NCBI RefSeq assembly: GCF_028583425.1
Contig: NC_072801.1
Coordinates: forward strand, 57,861,766 to 57,925,765
DNA from: Eublepharis macularius
Taxonomy: Eukaryota > Chordata > Lepidosauria > Squamata > Eublepharidae
Direction: 5' to 3'
DNA length: 64,000 nt
In this document: positions 51,101 through 59,799 of the stretch, piece by piece
How the letters are laid out: every line of letters starts with the position of its first letter
Numbering within the stretch: position 1 is the stretch's first letter
The notes under the pieces: model-generated
Database searches by the model: none
What the model was told of the DNA's origin: nothing
The model's input: the letters and a program-made list of their open reading frames with translations, nothing else
Translations under genes and position numbers: made by a program

Positions 51101-51975
51101 GTGAGAAAACCCCTCCGGCTGTTGAGGTTGTAAAAACCCACACAGTCAAGAAGCCCCACCTCTGTCCAGAGTGTGGGAAAGGATTCCGGTGGCCATCAGA
51201 GCTTGCTGCGCACCAGAAAACCCATAACAAAAACAAACACTACCTCTGTGCAGAGTGTGGAAAAGGATTCCAGTGGCCATCGGAGCTTGCCGCACACCAG
51301 AGAACCCACACAGGAGACAATTTCCCTCTTGTTGCAGATTGCAGGAATAGCAATGGTCAGCCACAGCATCTCACTACATACCTGGGAGCAAACGTAGCCG
51401 AGAAACGCCATGTTTGCGGAGAGTGTGGCAAAGCATTCCGATGGCCATCGGAGCTTGCCACACACCAGAGAATTCACACAGGGGAAAAACGTTATTTCTG
51501 CACAGAGTGTGGGAAAGGGTTCATATGGCCCTCAGAGCTCGCTGCTCACCAGAGAACCCATACTGAAAAGCAATCTTATCATTGCATGGAATGTGGGAAA
51601 ATATTCCATGACCTCTATACACTTACAAGACATCAGAAAACCCACTTGGGAAGCAAAGTGTATCCCTGTGCTGAGTGTGGGAAAACGTTTAGCCGGCAAT
51701 CTCACCTGACTCGTCACCGGATAACCCACACTGGGGAGAGACCGTATCCATGTATTGAGTGTGGGAAAAGGTTTGGCCGTCAATCTCACCTAACTCGGCA
51801 CCTGAGAATCCACACCGGAGAGAGACCGTATCAGTGCGGAGAGTGTGGGGTACGGTTCAGGCGGAGACACAGCATGATGTACCACCAGAGAATCCATTTG
51901 AGGGAATCCTCCATTGGACCGGACCTGCCAAACCTTCCTGACCATCTCCAGAGCCCCATCCATGTAACAATTTGA
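38024..51975 (+). CDS. gene 3: Glu-rich SCAN-KRAB-like-C2H2 zinc finger protein, 876 aa, 4 coding exons
   Basis: Exons 38024-39166 (1143 nt), 47667-47793 (127), 49620-49673 (54) and 50669-51975 (1307) total 2631 nt, in phase throughout. Domains: short N-terminus, Glu-rich tract (about 56-144), WEVH motif (192-195), vestige of the capsid-like half of ESCAN (about 231-285), SCAN (about 287-372), KRAB-A-like exon, acidic Ser/Thr exon, and 11 intact plus 2 degenerate C2H2 fingers (about 478-855). It is probably a nuclear DNA-binding dimer. The acidic tract could act as an activation or histone-binding surface, which is inference. It is the head-to-head paralogue of gene 2. Confidence 0.87.
38189..38455 (+). 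repeat. coding GAG/GAA low-complexity tract
   Basis: Purine-rich imperfect trinucleotide repeat (gag, gaa, with gat and gtg interruptions) lying wholly within coding exon 1 of gene 3. It encodes an almost all-acidic segment. The left third is the purest (26 Glu codons in a row); the right part is interrupted by Val, Asp and Gly. Such tracts vary in length between individuals and are prone to assembly error. Confidence 0.9.
39440..39680. repeat. foldback repeat around a tctatgt / accatagag core
   Basis: Left half 'tatcacttcctg', 'gtgacatgggtacctctagg'; right half 'gtttctggcaaatcctagag', 'ggaagtgatgtgac'. Imperfect reverse complements. In gene 3's large intron, 0.3 kb after the SCAN exon. Confidence 0.6.
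40230..40440 (+). mobile_element. tRNA-derived SINE, type II, complete
   Basis: A box 'gctgtggctcagtagcagag', B box 'ccaggttcaatcctgggcat', A-rich joint, body 'gactctggagagccactacc' and tail 'tgattcagtataaggcagct'. Best type II copy in the window. Confidence 0.85.
40505..41165 (+). mobile_element. CR1-like LINE remnant (RT C-terminal half)
   Basis: 'ggcagtgtgatggagctgca' and later 'gagaagactggggagacata', 'ttagaagaaacatcctaatg' and 'caagaggtcttcaaaaaaga' follow the order of a CR1 ORF2 end in sense orientation. Interrupted at 40985-41105 by an L2-like tail. In the large intron of gene 3. Confidence 0.6.
40985..41105 (-). mobile_element. L2-like LINE 3' tail fragment
   Basis: It carries the same 'tattccgccctcccc..gagcaggctcagggcgg' tail as the 5.6-kb copy, flanked by A/T runs. 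It interrupts a CR1 remnant that resumes after it at about 41106, so it is the younger of the two. Confidence 0.7.
41190..41560 (+). mobile_element. second CR1-like LINE fragment
   Basis: 'tttgggggtcatgatggaca', 'caacagtgccaagaacagtg' and 'tggaatcctgtgtacaattc' match a CR1 reverse-transcriptase region that lies upstream of the end of the preceding fragment, so this is a separate copy in tandem rather than a continuation. Confidence 0.55.
41570..41765 (-). mobile_element. tRNA-type SINE
   Basis: 'caaggagctcagaatggtat', 'agtgacttgcccaagatcat', 'ggaatttgaacctggatctc' and a head near 'tatgctacactgact'. Immediately follows the CR1 fragments in gene 3's large intron. Confidence 0.7.
41900..42450. 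repeat. minisatellite, about 11 units of 44-57 bp
   Basis: The unit begins g(g/a)cattgcc(t/a)cctgctc and continues with ctcctgatcc and a gggtgaagg-type end. Starts fall near 41901, 41958, 42009, 42062, 42109, 42157, 42201, 42255, 42308, 42360 and 42412. Units vary in length and sequence. A long minus-strand frame of 207 codons crosses it because the commonest units avoid stops in that frame. In gene 3's large intron. Confidence 0.9.
42525..42625 (-). mobile_element. possible LINE 3' tail fragment
   Basis: AT-rich ends around 'ggcattgaaggcggcttacaa' resemble the L2-like tails elsewhere in the window. Similarity is short, so the assignment is tentative. Confidence 0.4.
42785..42885 (+). mobile_element. 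tRNA-derived SINE, type II tail
   Basis: 'ccccggagagctgctgccag', 'agtactgaccttgagagacc' and 'cttggtataatgcagctgca'. Headless. Large intron of gene 3. Confidence 0.65.
42954..43040 (+). mobile_element. copy of the tagccatgttggtct family, diverged
   Basis: 'aattgtgccttaaaaactta', 'gtgaatcatagctcacttca'. Gene 3 large intron. Confidence 0.45.
43160..43770. repeat. GC-rich repeat block, possible non-autonomous DNA element
   Basis: GC-rich island of about 600 bp inside an otherwise AT-leaning intron. It opens with 'agggttgccagttcccctca' and contains opposed 'tgatatcacttctgggaag' and 'gtaatgtcatcgcgcac' stretches. Several stop-free frames of 60-135 codons exist on both strands but resemble nothing known. 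It is not placed like a CpG-island promoter of any gene seen here. Confidence 0.45.
43840..43930 (+). repeat. short unclassified repeat (gggagtaagccccattgaa)
   Basis: 'ctgggagtaaggcccaatga', 'gggatttacttctgaggaga'. Gene 3 large intron. Confidence 0.55.
45335..45680 (-). mobile_element. tRNA-type SINE interrupted by another SINE tail
   Basis: Outer minus-strand SINE: 'tatatcctgcctttctcctc' at the left, 'tgactggcccaaggtacaaa' and 'tggcactctgatgattacaa' at the right. A plus-strand type I tail ('taagttgtcctgaagagcgg', 'tatataaataaa') lies inside at about 45440-45545. Confidence 0.7.
45930..46275 (+). mobile_element. two type II tRNA-SINE heads in tandem
   Basis: First head near 45935-46010 ('tggcttagtggtaacccagc', 'aggttcagtatttggcatct'). 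Second near 46113-46195 ('aggagctgtggctcacagga', 'tgaggttcagttcctggcat'). Both are in the large intron of gene 3. Confidence 0.6.
46335..46425 (-). mobile_element. 5S-derived SINE fragment (tentative)
   Basis: 'ctgaccttgcttagcttccg' then 'aaatctg' is the complement of the 5S core, but the piece is short and the tail is poorly kept. Confidence 0.45.
46934..47036 (+). mobile_element. copy of the tagccatgttggtct family
   Basis: 'ggtccagtggcaccttatag', 'gatataagcttttgagtttc' and 'agttcccttcatcaggtgca'. Gene 3 large intron, 630 bp before the KRAB-like exon. Confidence 0.6.
47037..47666 (+). other. gene 3 intron, last part before KRAB-like exon
   Basis: Contains a diverged short repeat at about 47215-47275; the rest is unrecognised. 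Confidence 0.45.
47667..47793 (+). CDS. gene 3 coding exon 2: degenerate KRAB-A-like exon (127 nt)
   Basis: Bounded by cctgcag| and |gtgagc, in phase 0 and out phase 1, exactly 127 nt. LFEEVVVTFPEED aligns with the VTFEDVAVNFTQEE start of KRAB-A, then AL.D..Q and a closing LLG. The Trp of EEW is Gln here and the MLE triplet is not kept. Same length and phase as the gene 2 exon. Confidence 0.78.
48445..48640 (+). repeat. unclassified interspersed repeat (ttggatccagccagc)
   Basis: 'gggttggatccagccagctt', 'ccccatcccatatggctttc', 'ggtggtcaaaggggaccctt' and 'agcagaaaagctg'. Copy of the 37.3-kb repeat; intron between the two small exons of gene 3. Confidence 0.65.
49024..49190 (+). mobile_element. 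Penelope-like element terminal fragment
   Basis: 'gttgtggattttccgggctg', 'tatagccgtgg', 'cctgacgtttcgcc', 'tggctggcatcttcaga' and 'gaaagccttcgacaata' are the terminal motifs of the Penelope-like repeat common in lizard genomes. Only the terminal 165 bp or so is present; no reverse transcriptase or GIY-YIG coding sequence was seen. In the intron between the two small exons of gene 3. Confidence 0.6.
49620..49673 (+). CDS. gene 3 coding exon 3: 54-nt acidic Ser/Thr exon
   Basis: Bounded by catgcag| and |gtgggt, phase 1 in and out. With its split codons it reads GSSDTEATWDSSADEGGSG, nearly identical to the gene 2 exon. It can be spliced in or out without changing frame. Confidence 0.8.
49674..50668 (+). 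other. gene 3 intron before fingers exon
   Basis: A G run at 49848-49860 and AT-leaning sequence; no repeat recognised. Confidence 0.5.
50669..51975 (+). CDS. gene 3 coding exon 4: 11 intact and 2 degenerate C2H2 fingers
   Basis: The acceptor caaagcag| at 50668 continues the phase-1 codon to Gly and stays open to a TGA at 51973-51975. Intact fingers 1-3, 4-5 and 6-11 are interrupted by two degenerate units: one (near 51030-51095) lacks both Cys and the last His but keeps QWPSELAGHQ, and the other (near 51320-51395) is almost unrecognisable. Six units share a helix of the form xWPSELAxH or xWPTELAxH. Fingers 2, 9 and 10 carry R-S-H-R at -1, 2, 3, 6, which favours GGG-like triplets by the usual recognition rules. 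Confidence 0.9.
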
Positions 51976-53490
51976 AACTTGAAAACAGGAACACAGGGTG
52001 GGTGGGTGTTAAGTTGATTGTCACAAAATCCAACAGTGTTCCTCTTGTACTCCTTTGCCCTACAGAGCTGGCCTGAGAGTTTTTTGCCATCCTAAGTGTC
52101 TGCACTGTGGAATGCGAGTGACGTTCCCTGGAATCTTTTGCAATGTGGTGAAGGACACTGGAGACTCAAGTTCTTGGATTGTGTGCCCATTGTATAGGAT
52201 CCTGGGATGTGAACCCGCACACCTCTTGATTTGTGTGCTGTTTCTTTAGCAACCACCCCTCAAAAGCTGCCCTGGTTAGCCCTGCTGACTTCCCCTGTGT
52301 AGTATCTACAGGGAGAGAGAAGCACTTCAGAATCTGTAGAGAGGGTCTCTTCCCCTCAGCAGCCAGAACACTCTTCCCTGGAACATGTGATGAATTATTG
52401 AGTGGGTGGGAAGCTGTACTTTTTTCCTCTCTCAAACTGATTCCTGTTCTTCAGTTTAGTACTGTATCACAGTTTGACTTGAGTCACTGGATCCATCTCC
52501 CAAGAGGTCTGTGGAAGGTGACTTTCCCAGCATTCAGGCCTCTCATTCTGTTGGGCTTGCAGGATTGCTGGGTTCCATGTGCCGCAGGGCATTTTTGCTT
52601 TTAAATCCTCATACAGAAAGGAGAATTGGGATGAGAGCCACTTTTCCTGTCAGACACTGTGGGAGAAGTTGTCACTTTCCCAATCCCCCCCCCACACACA
52701 CAAAGCACGAGAACTTGGTTCTGAATGAAATTTGGCAAGCTGTTTCCTCAGTAGCAAATTCCCCTTTTCTTTCCCTCCTACACAAGAAATTCAATTAATA
52801 GACCTAATTTATAAAAGAGCATGAAGCAGAAGTATCATCCTTTTTTGCCAGTGGTATTTTCACCTTCCAGAGCACTTTCTTCCATTTTGTCTTTCCCCAT
52901 TCCTTTCTTGGAAAACAAAGGGCAAGGAGGATGGATCTGCACAGGGTTTCCTTCATTTTCGTTCTGGGTGTGGGCTATTTATATCCAAGAGAATATGAGA
53001 CCACCCTCATGGAGTAGAAATATGAGCTGCAGTAGGATGAGCATAAAATGTCAACTTCAGTGGTAGGATGTTCTGAAAGGATAATTGAACAAGTAGATAA
53101 TCGATTGATCTTGGGATATGAGTAGGAAAAAGGGCAAACTTGGACCAGCCAGCTCCAGAATTTAAAATGGGGGTAGATGGTTCAACTCTGAACTGGATTC
53201 AACTTTATAAATAACCCCCGAGTGTTGGGCAGCTGAGAGTACAGAAGCACTGAGTCAACCCTGTCCCCCCTCGCCAATTCTGTGGCTTCTTGGGTTGATT
53301 TCACTCCCTCTCTGCAGTGCTTCTCAGTTATAGGGGGAGAAAAGGGTCAACATTTTCTTGAAGGACATTTATCTTCTTTTTTCCTCCTCTTTGGATTAAC
53401 ACTTGAGACAATTGGGACCTCCTAAAAACAAGAATGGACTCATTTTTTTTGAATCAGCTTCTAATAAAGAGCTTTCTACAAACTTCCTTG
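51976..53490 (+). other. gene 3 3' untranslated region with poly(A) signals
   Basis: Single-copy-looking sequence without clear repeats follows the stop codon. AATAAA occurs at 53463-53468, followed about 20 nt later by a GT-rich stretch (tgtgtgtgac), a good cleavage site context. A second AATAAA lies at 53569-53574. The 3' UTR would then be about 1.5 kb. Confidence 0.55.
53463..53468 (+). terminator. polyadenylation signal AATAAA, gene 3
   Basis: First canonical hexamer after the gene 3 stop codon, with a GT-rich element just downstream. Choice between this and the hexamer at 53569 cannot be made from sequence. Confidence 0.5.
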
Positions 53491-54049
53491 TGTGTGACTT
53501 GCTGCTTTGCAGAGGATGGAGCAGGATCAGGTGCTCAACTCTTGTTAAACCAGACCCCAGATGTAGTTAATAAACTTATGAATGTTTTACAGATTAGTGT
53601 TGCCAATAGGCCTGGAGAAAAATAACCTGTCCCTTTAGTAGAGGCTTAATGGGATCTTATTGGGGGATGTTATTTACCTCTGTGAAAGGCTTCAGCTGCC
53701 TACGTCCACACATTAAGCTTCTCTCAAAAGGACAGAACATTTTTCTCCAGGCCATTCAGCAGCCCTCAGTATAAGAAGGGAAACAATGCTGAAAACTCAG
53801 GTTTGCCCTAGACCTTTTGCTCTGAGGTCTAGGAAAACAGCAAACCCTATCATCCCCAGTTTCTTTGGAGATTTGAGATTTTGATCTCTCCTTTTTGCAA
53901 GCAAATAAGAGCCTTTTAAAAGACAGAGTCCTGCCTTAAGCTGGCTAGCCTGAATATTATGCTCTGCCTGGATCCAGGAAAATCAGCTGCCGTGGCTTAT
54001 TTCGCAGAGTTCTGATCTTGTTAACTGTCAGGAAGGGTGCAGGGGCAAT

Positions 54050-54250
54050 CTCTGTCCATTTGTATCCCACCCTTTCTCTTAGAATCTCTGGGTTGCACCT
54101 CGTCATTCTCCCCTACCCACCTTTGTCTTTGCAGTGACCCTGTGAAATAGGTTACACTGAGAGTGGGTGACTGGTCTGAGATCACACATGGCCGAGTGGG
54201 GATTTGAACCCTGAGCTTTGTCAAACACCTTAAGCATTACACCGCAGTGG
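54050..54250 (-). mobile_element. tRNA-type SINE
   Basis: 'gtatcccaccctttctctta', 'agtgggtgactggtctgaga', 'ggggatttgaaccctgagct' and 'cattacaccgcagtggct'. Downstream of gene 3. Confidence 0.7.
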
Positions 54251-55304
54251 CTTTCAATAGGGAAGTAACTGCTGAAACCTCATCCTCCGGCATCCTGCTC
54301 AGATACTGTGAGTTGGATCCTGTGAGTCTTCTATTGAGTTGGATCATGTGACTCTATTCTGCTAAGCCATCAAGGGGGAAAGACTTTCTTCGTGGAAAAT
54401 GAATTATTTTGGTAGAGAAAGGCTTCCTCTGGTGAAAAAGTGTCTTTCTTTGGAAGTTTTCTCTGTAGGAGGAAGACTTGGTGGAAGACAGTCAGGATCC
54501 AGCCCTGTGGCTTTTAGGATCCCATCCTGTTTCAATAAAAAGTATTGTGTTTACTTAAAAGCTTTTCCTAGTTTGCCTTTCTCACAGTTTAAAATGACTC
54601 TCGAATGTTAACAAAGAAAATGATTATTACGCTATACATTCTGCTGGTAGTAACAAAGATTTAAAAACCAGTCCAAAGTTTAAAAGACCACAGGAGCACA
54701 ATCAGCAATCACTATCTACGATATAGAGGGAAGGAGCAGGCAGCAGTAACTCAGTCCATTTGGGAGAAGCTACACAAAACAGCCATGTTGCACTTGATGC
54801 TTTACACCATCAAAGAAGACACCAGGTGAGTCTTGGGGAAAAGAACGTTCTAGAACTGAGACACTTTCATTAGAATGTCCTTTCTTTGTCAAGGCTGTAG
54901 AGTACCATCTTTAGCCCCCAGTAAATTATTCCTTCTGGGTGCTATCCATGCCATCTAGATCAACCCATACACTATATGACAGCACATGACTTGTGCCCAT
55001 GCCACTAAAATTGTGCATGTGAGGCAGTACTGCTTCTTGTCACCTCCCCTCAATTGGCAGAAGAAGACCTTTCCAGAAGTTGTTAATGGATGGGCAGGTT
55101 CATATGGCCCTTTGGATACTGTGAGCCAGGATCACGTAGGGTCGAAACCAGCTCTTTGAATCATGGCTGGAGACAAGCTGATATCCGATGATGTTCTTAG
55201 AAAAAAATTGTGGTAGTGTTCTCTGTCTTGCTGGAGAAAGTGGATGAAGAGAACTTTTTCTCCCTCTCCCTTAATACTAGAACTTCCAGGGTCACCCAAT
55301 GAAG

Positions 55305-55495
55305 TTTATTTACTTGTTTACTTATTTATTTATACTCTGTTTTTCTCTCCAGTGGGGACTCCAAGCAGTTTATATTGGTCTCCTCCCCCATTTTATCCTC
55401 ACAATGCTATAAGGTAGGTTAGGCTGAGAGTGTGCCAAGGCAAGCTTCCATGATCCTAGACCGACACTAACCACTACACCACACGGATTGATGTT
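55305..55495 (-). mobile_element. tRNA-type SINE
   Basis: (ttta)n start, 'ctccagtggggactccaagc', 'tataaggtaggttaggctga' and head 'cactaaccactacaccaca'. Part of the middle, including the B box, is missing. Confidence 0.65.
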
Positions 55496-55509
55496 ACCAA
55501 TAGATTCAG

Positions 55510-55805
55510 TTCAGGCAAAAGAAAAAAGCTTTACTAAACATGTAATTTAATTGTAGAATTCACCATCAATGGATGTAGGGATGGCCACGAGAATGGATAG
55601 CTTTCAAATGGGATTAGACAGATTCATGGTAGAGAGGTCCATCTGTGACTACTAGCCATGTTGGCTAAAGGAAACTCCATGTTCACTGGCCACCTCTGAA
55701 TACCAGTGCTTGGAAGCAACATCAGAGGAAGGCCTTGGATCCTTGAAACAGGATCTTGATCTAGATGGACCACTAGGTTGATCTAGCAAAATGCTATTGC
55801 ATTTT
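55510..55805 (+). mobile_element. CR1-like LINE 3' end
   Basis: 'ttgtagaattcaccatcaat', 'gggattagacagattcatgg', 'tgactactagccatgttggc', 'cctctgaataccagtgcttg' and 'atctagatggaccactaggt' follow the CR1 C-terminus and 3' UTR in order, sense strand. Abuts a minus-strand tRNA-type SINE on its left. Confidence 0.65.
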
Positions 55806-57334
55806 GAAACATTTCTCCAGAGGCTGGTGAGGCCCAACAAACTTCGATTCCTATGCAGCTTAAAACTCTAGAAACTTTGGTTTTTAAATCAACAGCTGAG
55901 ATGGTGACAATGCTGAATGTTCTACTCTGCAGCAGTTCATACACTTGGGAGAAATCACTACCGTTCTCCAGGAGGCCCTCCTGGCCGTGTTTCTCTTCTG
56001 TCTCCCTCCCCACTGCTGACCATCAAATTAGATGCTAAGTGCTAAAACACCAATGAATCCTAAAAATAAGACTTCTGTTTTGAGTCTGTAAGATGATACT
56101 GTGTTTCTTGATTTGTCTTAGCACTTTGTGTCTCGTAACGGACATTTAAATTGTTTGTTTATTCCTTTCTGTATCTGGTCCATTCTCCAAGGCAGTTGGA
56201 GCAGCATGATTAAAATTCTGTTGGTCATTCAGGCCAAATATCTTGAATTTCTAGCTGATAAGGATGTAGGAGCCCTGGCAGGAAAAAAAGGGCAAGCCAT
56301 CCCATGGATCAGCGTGGAAGATGGAGACAAAGGGAGCAGAAGAGATCAGAGAGGATCAGAACCAGAGCTCATGTGGTCTACGTCTCAAGAGGTCAGGTGA
56401 ATCTTTTAAGTTGGGCAAGTCTCCTTTTTTGGTTTTGCTAGAAAACTTGTATGCTGCCTCTCCAGAGACCTGCTTGACTACCACAGTGACTCTTCTGGCA
56501 CTGTTGCATATGTGTCAGAACTTTATTCAGACAATTTTTTTTGTTTTTCATGATAACTTTTATGATAACTGGACTGTCTGGAACAGAGAACTGCCATGTA
56601 GACGTCTAAACTAAGATCAACGGATGATAGAAATATGGATCTGCCTGCGGAAGAAAGAGAGTTTTTAATGGGTTATGTTGATAGGACAAATACTATCAAG
56701 TTGCAGCAAAACTCAGTTTGGCTGAGGTTCTGAAAATACGTCTCAGGATTAACCAGTGTACTTTCCAGTATTTTATGGAGATAAATAAGTAATGGAGGTG
56801 GGATCGGGTTAGGCCAAAATACTTTGCCAACCCCAGCTGCCAGAGCTTGAAGATGAGCTGCACCAGATGTAGGAATGAAGTTGATCAGCTGGTAAGTCAG
56901 GCTCTGTTTTAATCGGTGGGCTGGAACTCCACTGCCCCCCCCCCGATCAACTCATGAATGAAATGTTCAGGAGAAACGTTATCTTGTATTAGCAGGAAGG
57001 TACTAATATAGAAATCACTCTCCTCCACTTGATATGCCCATATTTACAGTATTCACACCTCAAACTCCTTTTCTATATTCATACTTACTTAGAAGAAAGC
57101 CCTGTTTATTTCCATGGGCTTATCTTATTGTGAGTAATGACGTGCATTAAGCTGTAATTATTAACATTATTACAACAAATAGTATCCATTAATATATCCA
57201 TCATAATTAACCATTACTAACAACAGTATAAAATAAATGAGCTGTTTATTACTTTTGAAACATATCTCATATTTTAAAAGGAAACATTAATTATTAATAT
57301 TTAGTACTAATATTTAATATTTAGCTAGCATATT
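55806..57334. other. intergenic after gene 3
   Basis: Frames at 56128-56400 and 56321-56614 (plus) overlap and show no known domain. 57140-57330 is AT-rich. No exon could be supported. Confidence 0.45.
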
Positions 57335-57548
57335 TTTTCTCAACCTCCCTTCAAGTAACTCAGAGTGATATTAGATGGTTCTCCCCTCCTCCATTTCATC
57401 CTGACAATAACCCTATGAGACAAATTAGGCTGAAGGAGAATGAGTGACTCAAGATCACTCAGTAAGTCTCACAGCGAGCAGGGATTTGAACCTGGGTTTC
57501 CCAGAGCCTAGTCTGACACTCTAACCTCTACAACACACTGGCTCTTGG
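57335..57548 (-). mobile_element. tRNA-type SINE, near complete
   Basis: Tail 'caacctcccttcaagtaact' at the left; 'gactcaagatcactcagtaa', B box complement 'ggatttgaacctgggtttcc' and head 'ctctaacctctacaacacac' to the right. Confidence 0.75.
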
Positions 57549-57703
57549 TCTGTTATATCTGTTTATCAATACAAGTAATAATCTAATGATAAGCTGCATA
57601 ATTAATATTTATTATTAATGACAGAGTCTGTATTCCAATGGGAGGCAGTATGGTGAAGTGACCAATGTTAGACTAGGACTGGGGAGATATGGGTATAAAT
57701 CTA

Positions 57704-57922
57704 AGAGCGGAACCACAAGTGACGCCTGACACAGGTTGGACACTTGTCAGCTTCCCTCAAGTTTTGATGGGAAATGTAGGCATCCTGGTCTCGCAGCTTG
57801 GCTCTCCGACTGCTGTCCAATGGACTTTTCAACTGTCACTTGTCCAACATTCCGCCAAGCTGCCTACATTTCCCATCAAAACTGGAGGGAAGCTGACAAG
57901 TGTCCAACCTGTGTCAGGCATC
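57704..57922. mobile_element. foldback element, second copy, right end lost
   Basis: Shares the arms and the internal 'gtccaatggacttttcaact' stretch with the 16.1-kb copy, but in the opposite orientation for the centre. The right arm stops short and the next foldback element begins at once. Confidence 0.8.
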
Positions 57923-58046
57923 TAAGGGCCAAGCTACAAGTGACAAATGACCCTTGAACGGCAAGTGGATTGAGTGGAGGGCAAGTGAACAAGGAGAAAT
58001 ACACTTGCCATTCAAGTGTCATTCGTCACTTGTAGCTTGGTCCTAA
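57923..58046. mobile_element. short foldback element, 45-bp inverted arms
   Basis: Left arm starts taagggccaagctacaagtg and right arm ends cacttgtagcttggtccta. The arms are about 45 bp with about six mismatches. Its end motif 'c(t/c)acaagtgac' is shared with the neighbouring foldback family, suggesting a common transposase. Confidence 0.75.
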
Positions 58047-58211
58047 GTTGCCTAGATGATCCTGGGCCAGTCATTCTCATCCTAGCCTACTTCACAAGTG
58101 GGTGTTATGAGGATTAAAAGGAAAGAGGGGCCCTCTGATTTCCTTGGAGGAAAAGTGTGACAAAAATATTAGACAGACTTATACATACAGGCACTCAGTA
58201 CCGGAATCTGC

Positions 58212-58265
58212 CTCAATCAAGTTGGTTATGGTTAGTCTTAAAGGTGCTACTGGACTCTTTACTAT
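58212..58265 (-). mobile_element. end fragment of the tagccatgttggtct family
   Basis: 'tatggttagtcttaaaggtg' then 'ctactggactctttacta'. Confidence 0.5.
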
Positions 58266-59365
58266 TTTGTGGAATCTGGAAGGAATTCTTTAGCTCAGGG
58301 GTCTCCAATGGGGCGCCTGCAGGTACCATGGTGCTTGCTGACACCTTTCCTGGTGTCCGCCAAATGTTTTAAGAAAGATGGAGCTTTTACACAGCAGGGC
58401 TTCTGATTGGTCACTGGTGATCTTGTCAGCAGTGTAGATTTTTTTAAAAAAAATGCTTTGTCAGCAGCTGTCACCACAGCACAAGAACCATCACTGTGTG
58501 ACTGAAGCTAGGCTGTGTGTGTTCAAGAAACTATTTTTATGCAATATGTTCCTATTAAAAGGCACCCTGAAGCAGACCTATTGCCTGAAATGTTGAAGTG
58601 TTACTACTGGAATTATGCATAACTTCACTCCTTGACATTTTTGGTTGGCCCCGCTTCTTGTGGCTCCAACTCCTGAGTCAGAATTCCAAAGGTGCCCTCA
58701 GGATCAAAAAGTTGGGGTGGGGGGCTGCTTTAGCTTGTCAAAATAGGCATACAGTTGTTCCATTATTGTCATGATTTCAAAACCTCAACCACTAGGAGGA
58801 GCCCAAGGCTCAGAAGAACCCACAAGAAGGTCACTCTGTCACATTTTAAATGTTTACTAAGGTCAGGAAAAGTTATTGGGCCTGTCTTTCAACTTTATTC
58901 CTTGCCCTTCTGCTGGATGGTGAGCAGGCCACCTTTCAAAACAGCAATAAAAACATAGTCAAACTTCAGACAAAATGATCAAAAACTTACTATGAAGCAG
59001 ACCATGCAAAACCATCATACCAAAACAGAATATAGTGTCATAAACCAAATCCTCCTTAGCCCACAATCACCTGTCTAAAGTGTGGGTATTTTTAAATTAA
59101 CATATATGTCTTCTGGAAGTTTACAAGTTGGCAGGACTTAGGATGGGAGCAAATTCTACAGCTGTGTTGCTACAAGCGAGAAAGCTCGATTTCTTACCCT
59201 TATATATTTCAACTCATAGGAAGATGAGAACCCTTACACCTGGACTCCCAGCAGCCATCTCTAGTGAGATGAGATAAAGCAGTGTCTTTAGACAGTGCAT
59301 TTGGGGATGGTTGGCAGCCAACACCCTTTTGCTTGATCTTCTCTGAACTGCACCCATGCCTGGGT
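58266..59365. other. intergenic between genes 3 and 4, left
   Basis: No element recognised with confidence. Confidence 0.4.
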
Positions 59366-59575
59366 TGTCAAATCCAGGTTGGGAAATTCCTGGAGATTTG
59401 AGGGGTGGGGCCTGGGGAAGGCAGAGTTTGGGGAGGAGAGGGACCTCAGCAGGACAAAATGCTGTACAATCTACCTCCAAAGGAGCCATTTTCTCCAGAG
59501 GATCTTATATTTGTCGTCTGGAGACCACTTGTAATTCTGGTTCTCCAGACCCACCTGGAGGCTGGCAACCCTACT
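59366..59575. mobile_element. hAT-like MITE (gggttgcca family)
   Basis: 'gggttgtcaaatccaggttg' to 'cacctggaggctggcaaccc'; internal 'gggacctcagcaggacaaaa' and 'ccattttctccagaggatct'. Intergenic, between genes 3 and 4. Confidence 0.7.
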
Positions 59576-59799
59576 TATGCCAGAACAGCCAGCTCTCCTT
59601 CCCTGCTTATTTCCCAGTCCTCTTTGAACAGTACAGCCAAGAGGGTTCCCCCAATTCTCAGAAGATCCCTCTTGGGAGATGTGGAGCTTGTTGCAGTGGT
59701 TACAGATGTGTGGAAACATGGAAGTAAGGAGCAGGTGGGAGACAGTCTCATATGGCACTTAGTCAATAGATAGATAAATAAAATTCCCTGCCCAATTTT

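Larger units (their letters stand above)
57640..58170 (+). mobile_element. tRNA-type SINE split by two foldback elements
   Basis: The head (57640-57700, 'gactaggactggggagatat') and body/tail (58047-58170, 'gatgatcctgggccagtcat', 'cctagcctacttcacaagtg') form one plus-strand SINE once the foldback DNA at 57704-58046 is set aside. Confidence 0.65.

Noticed and set aside
56128-56614. Two overlapping frames of 90-97 codons
   Set aside because: No recognised domain or splice context; a Lys/Glu-rich stretch alone is not enough.
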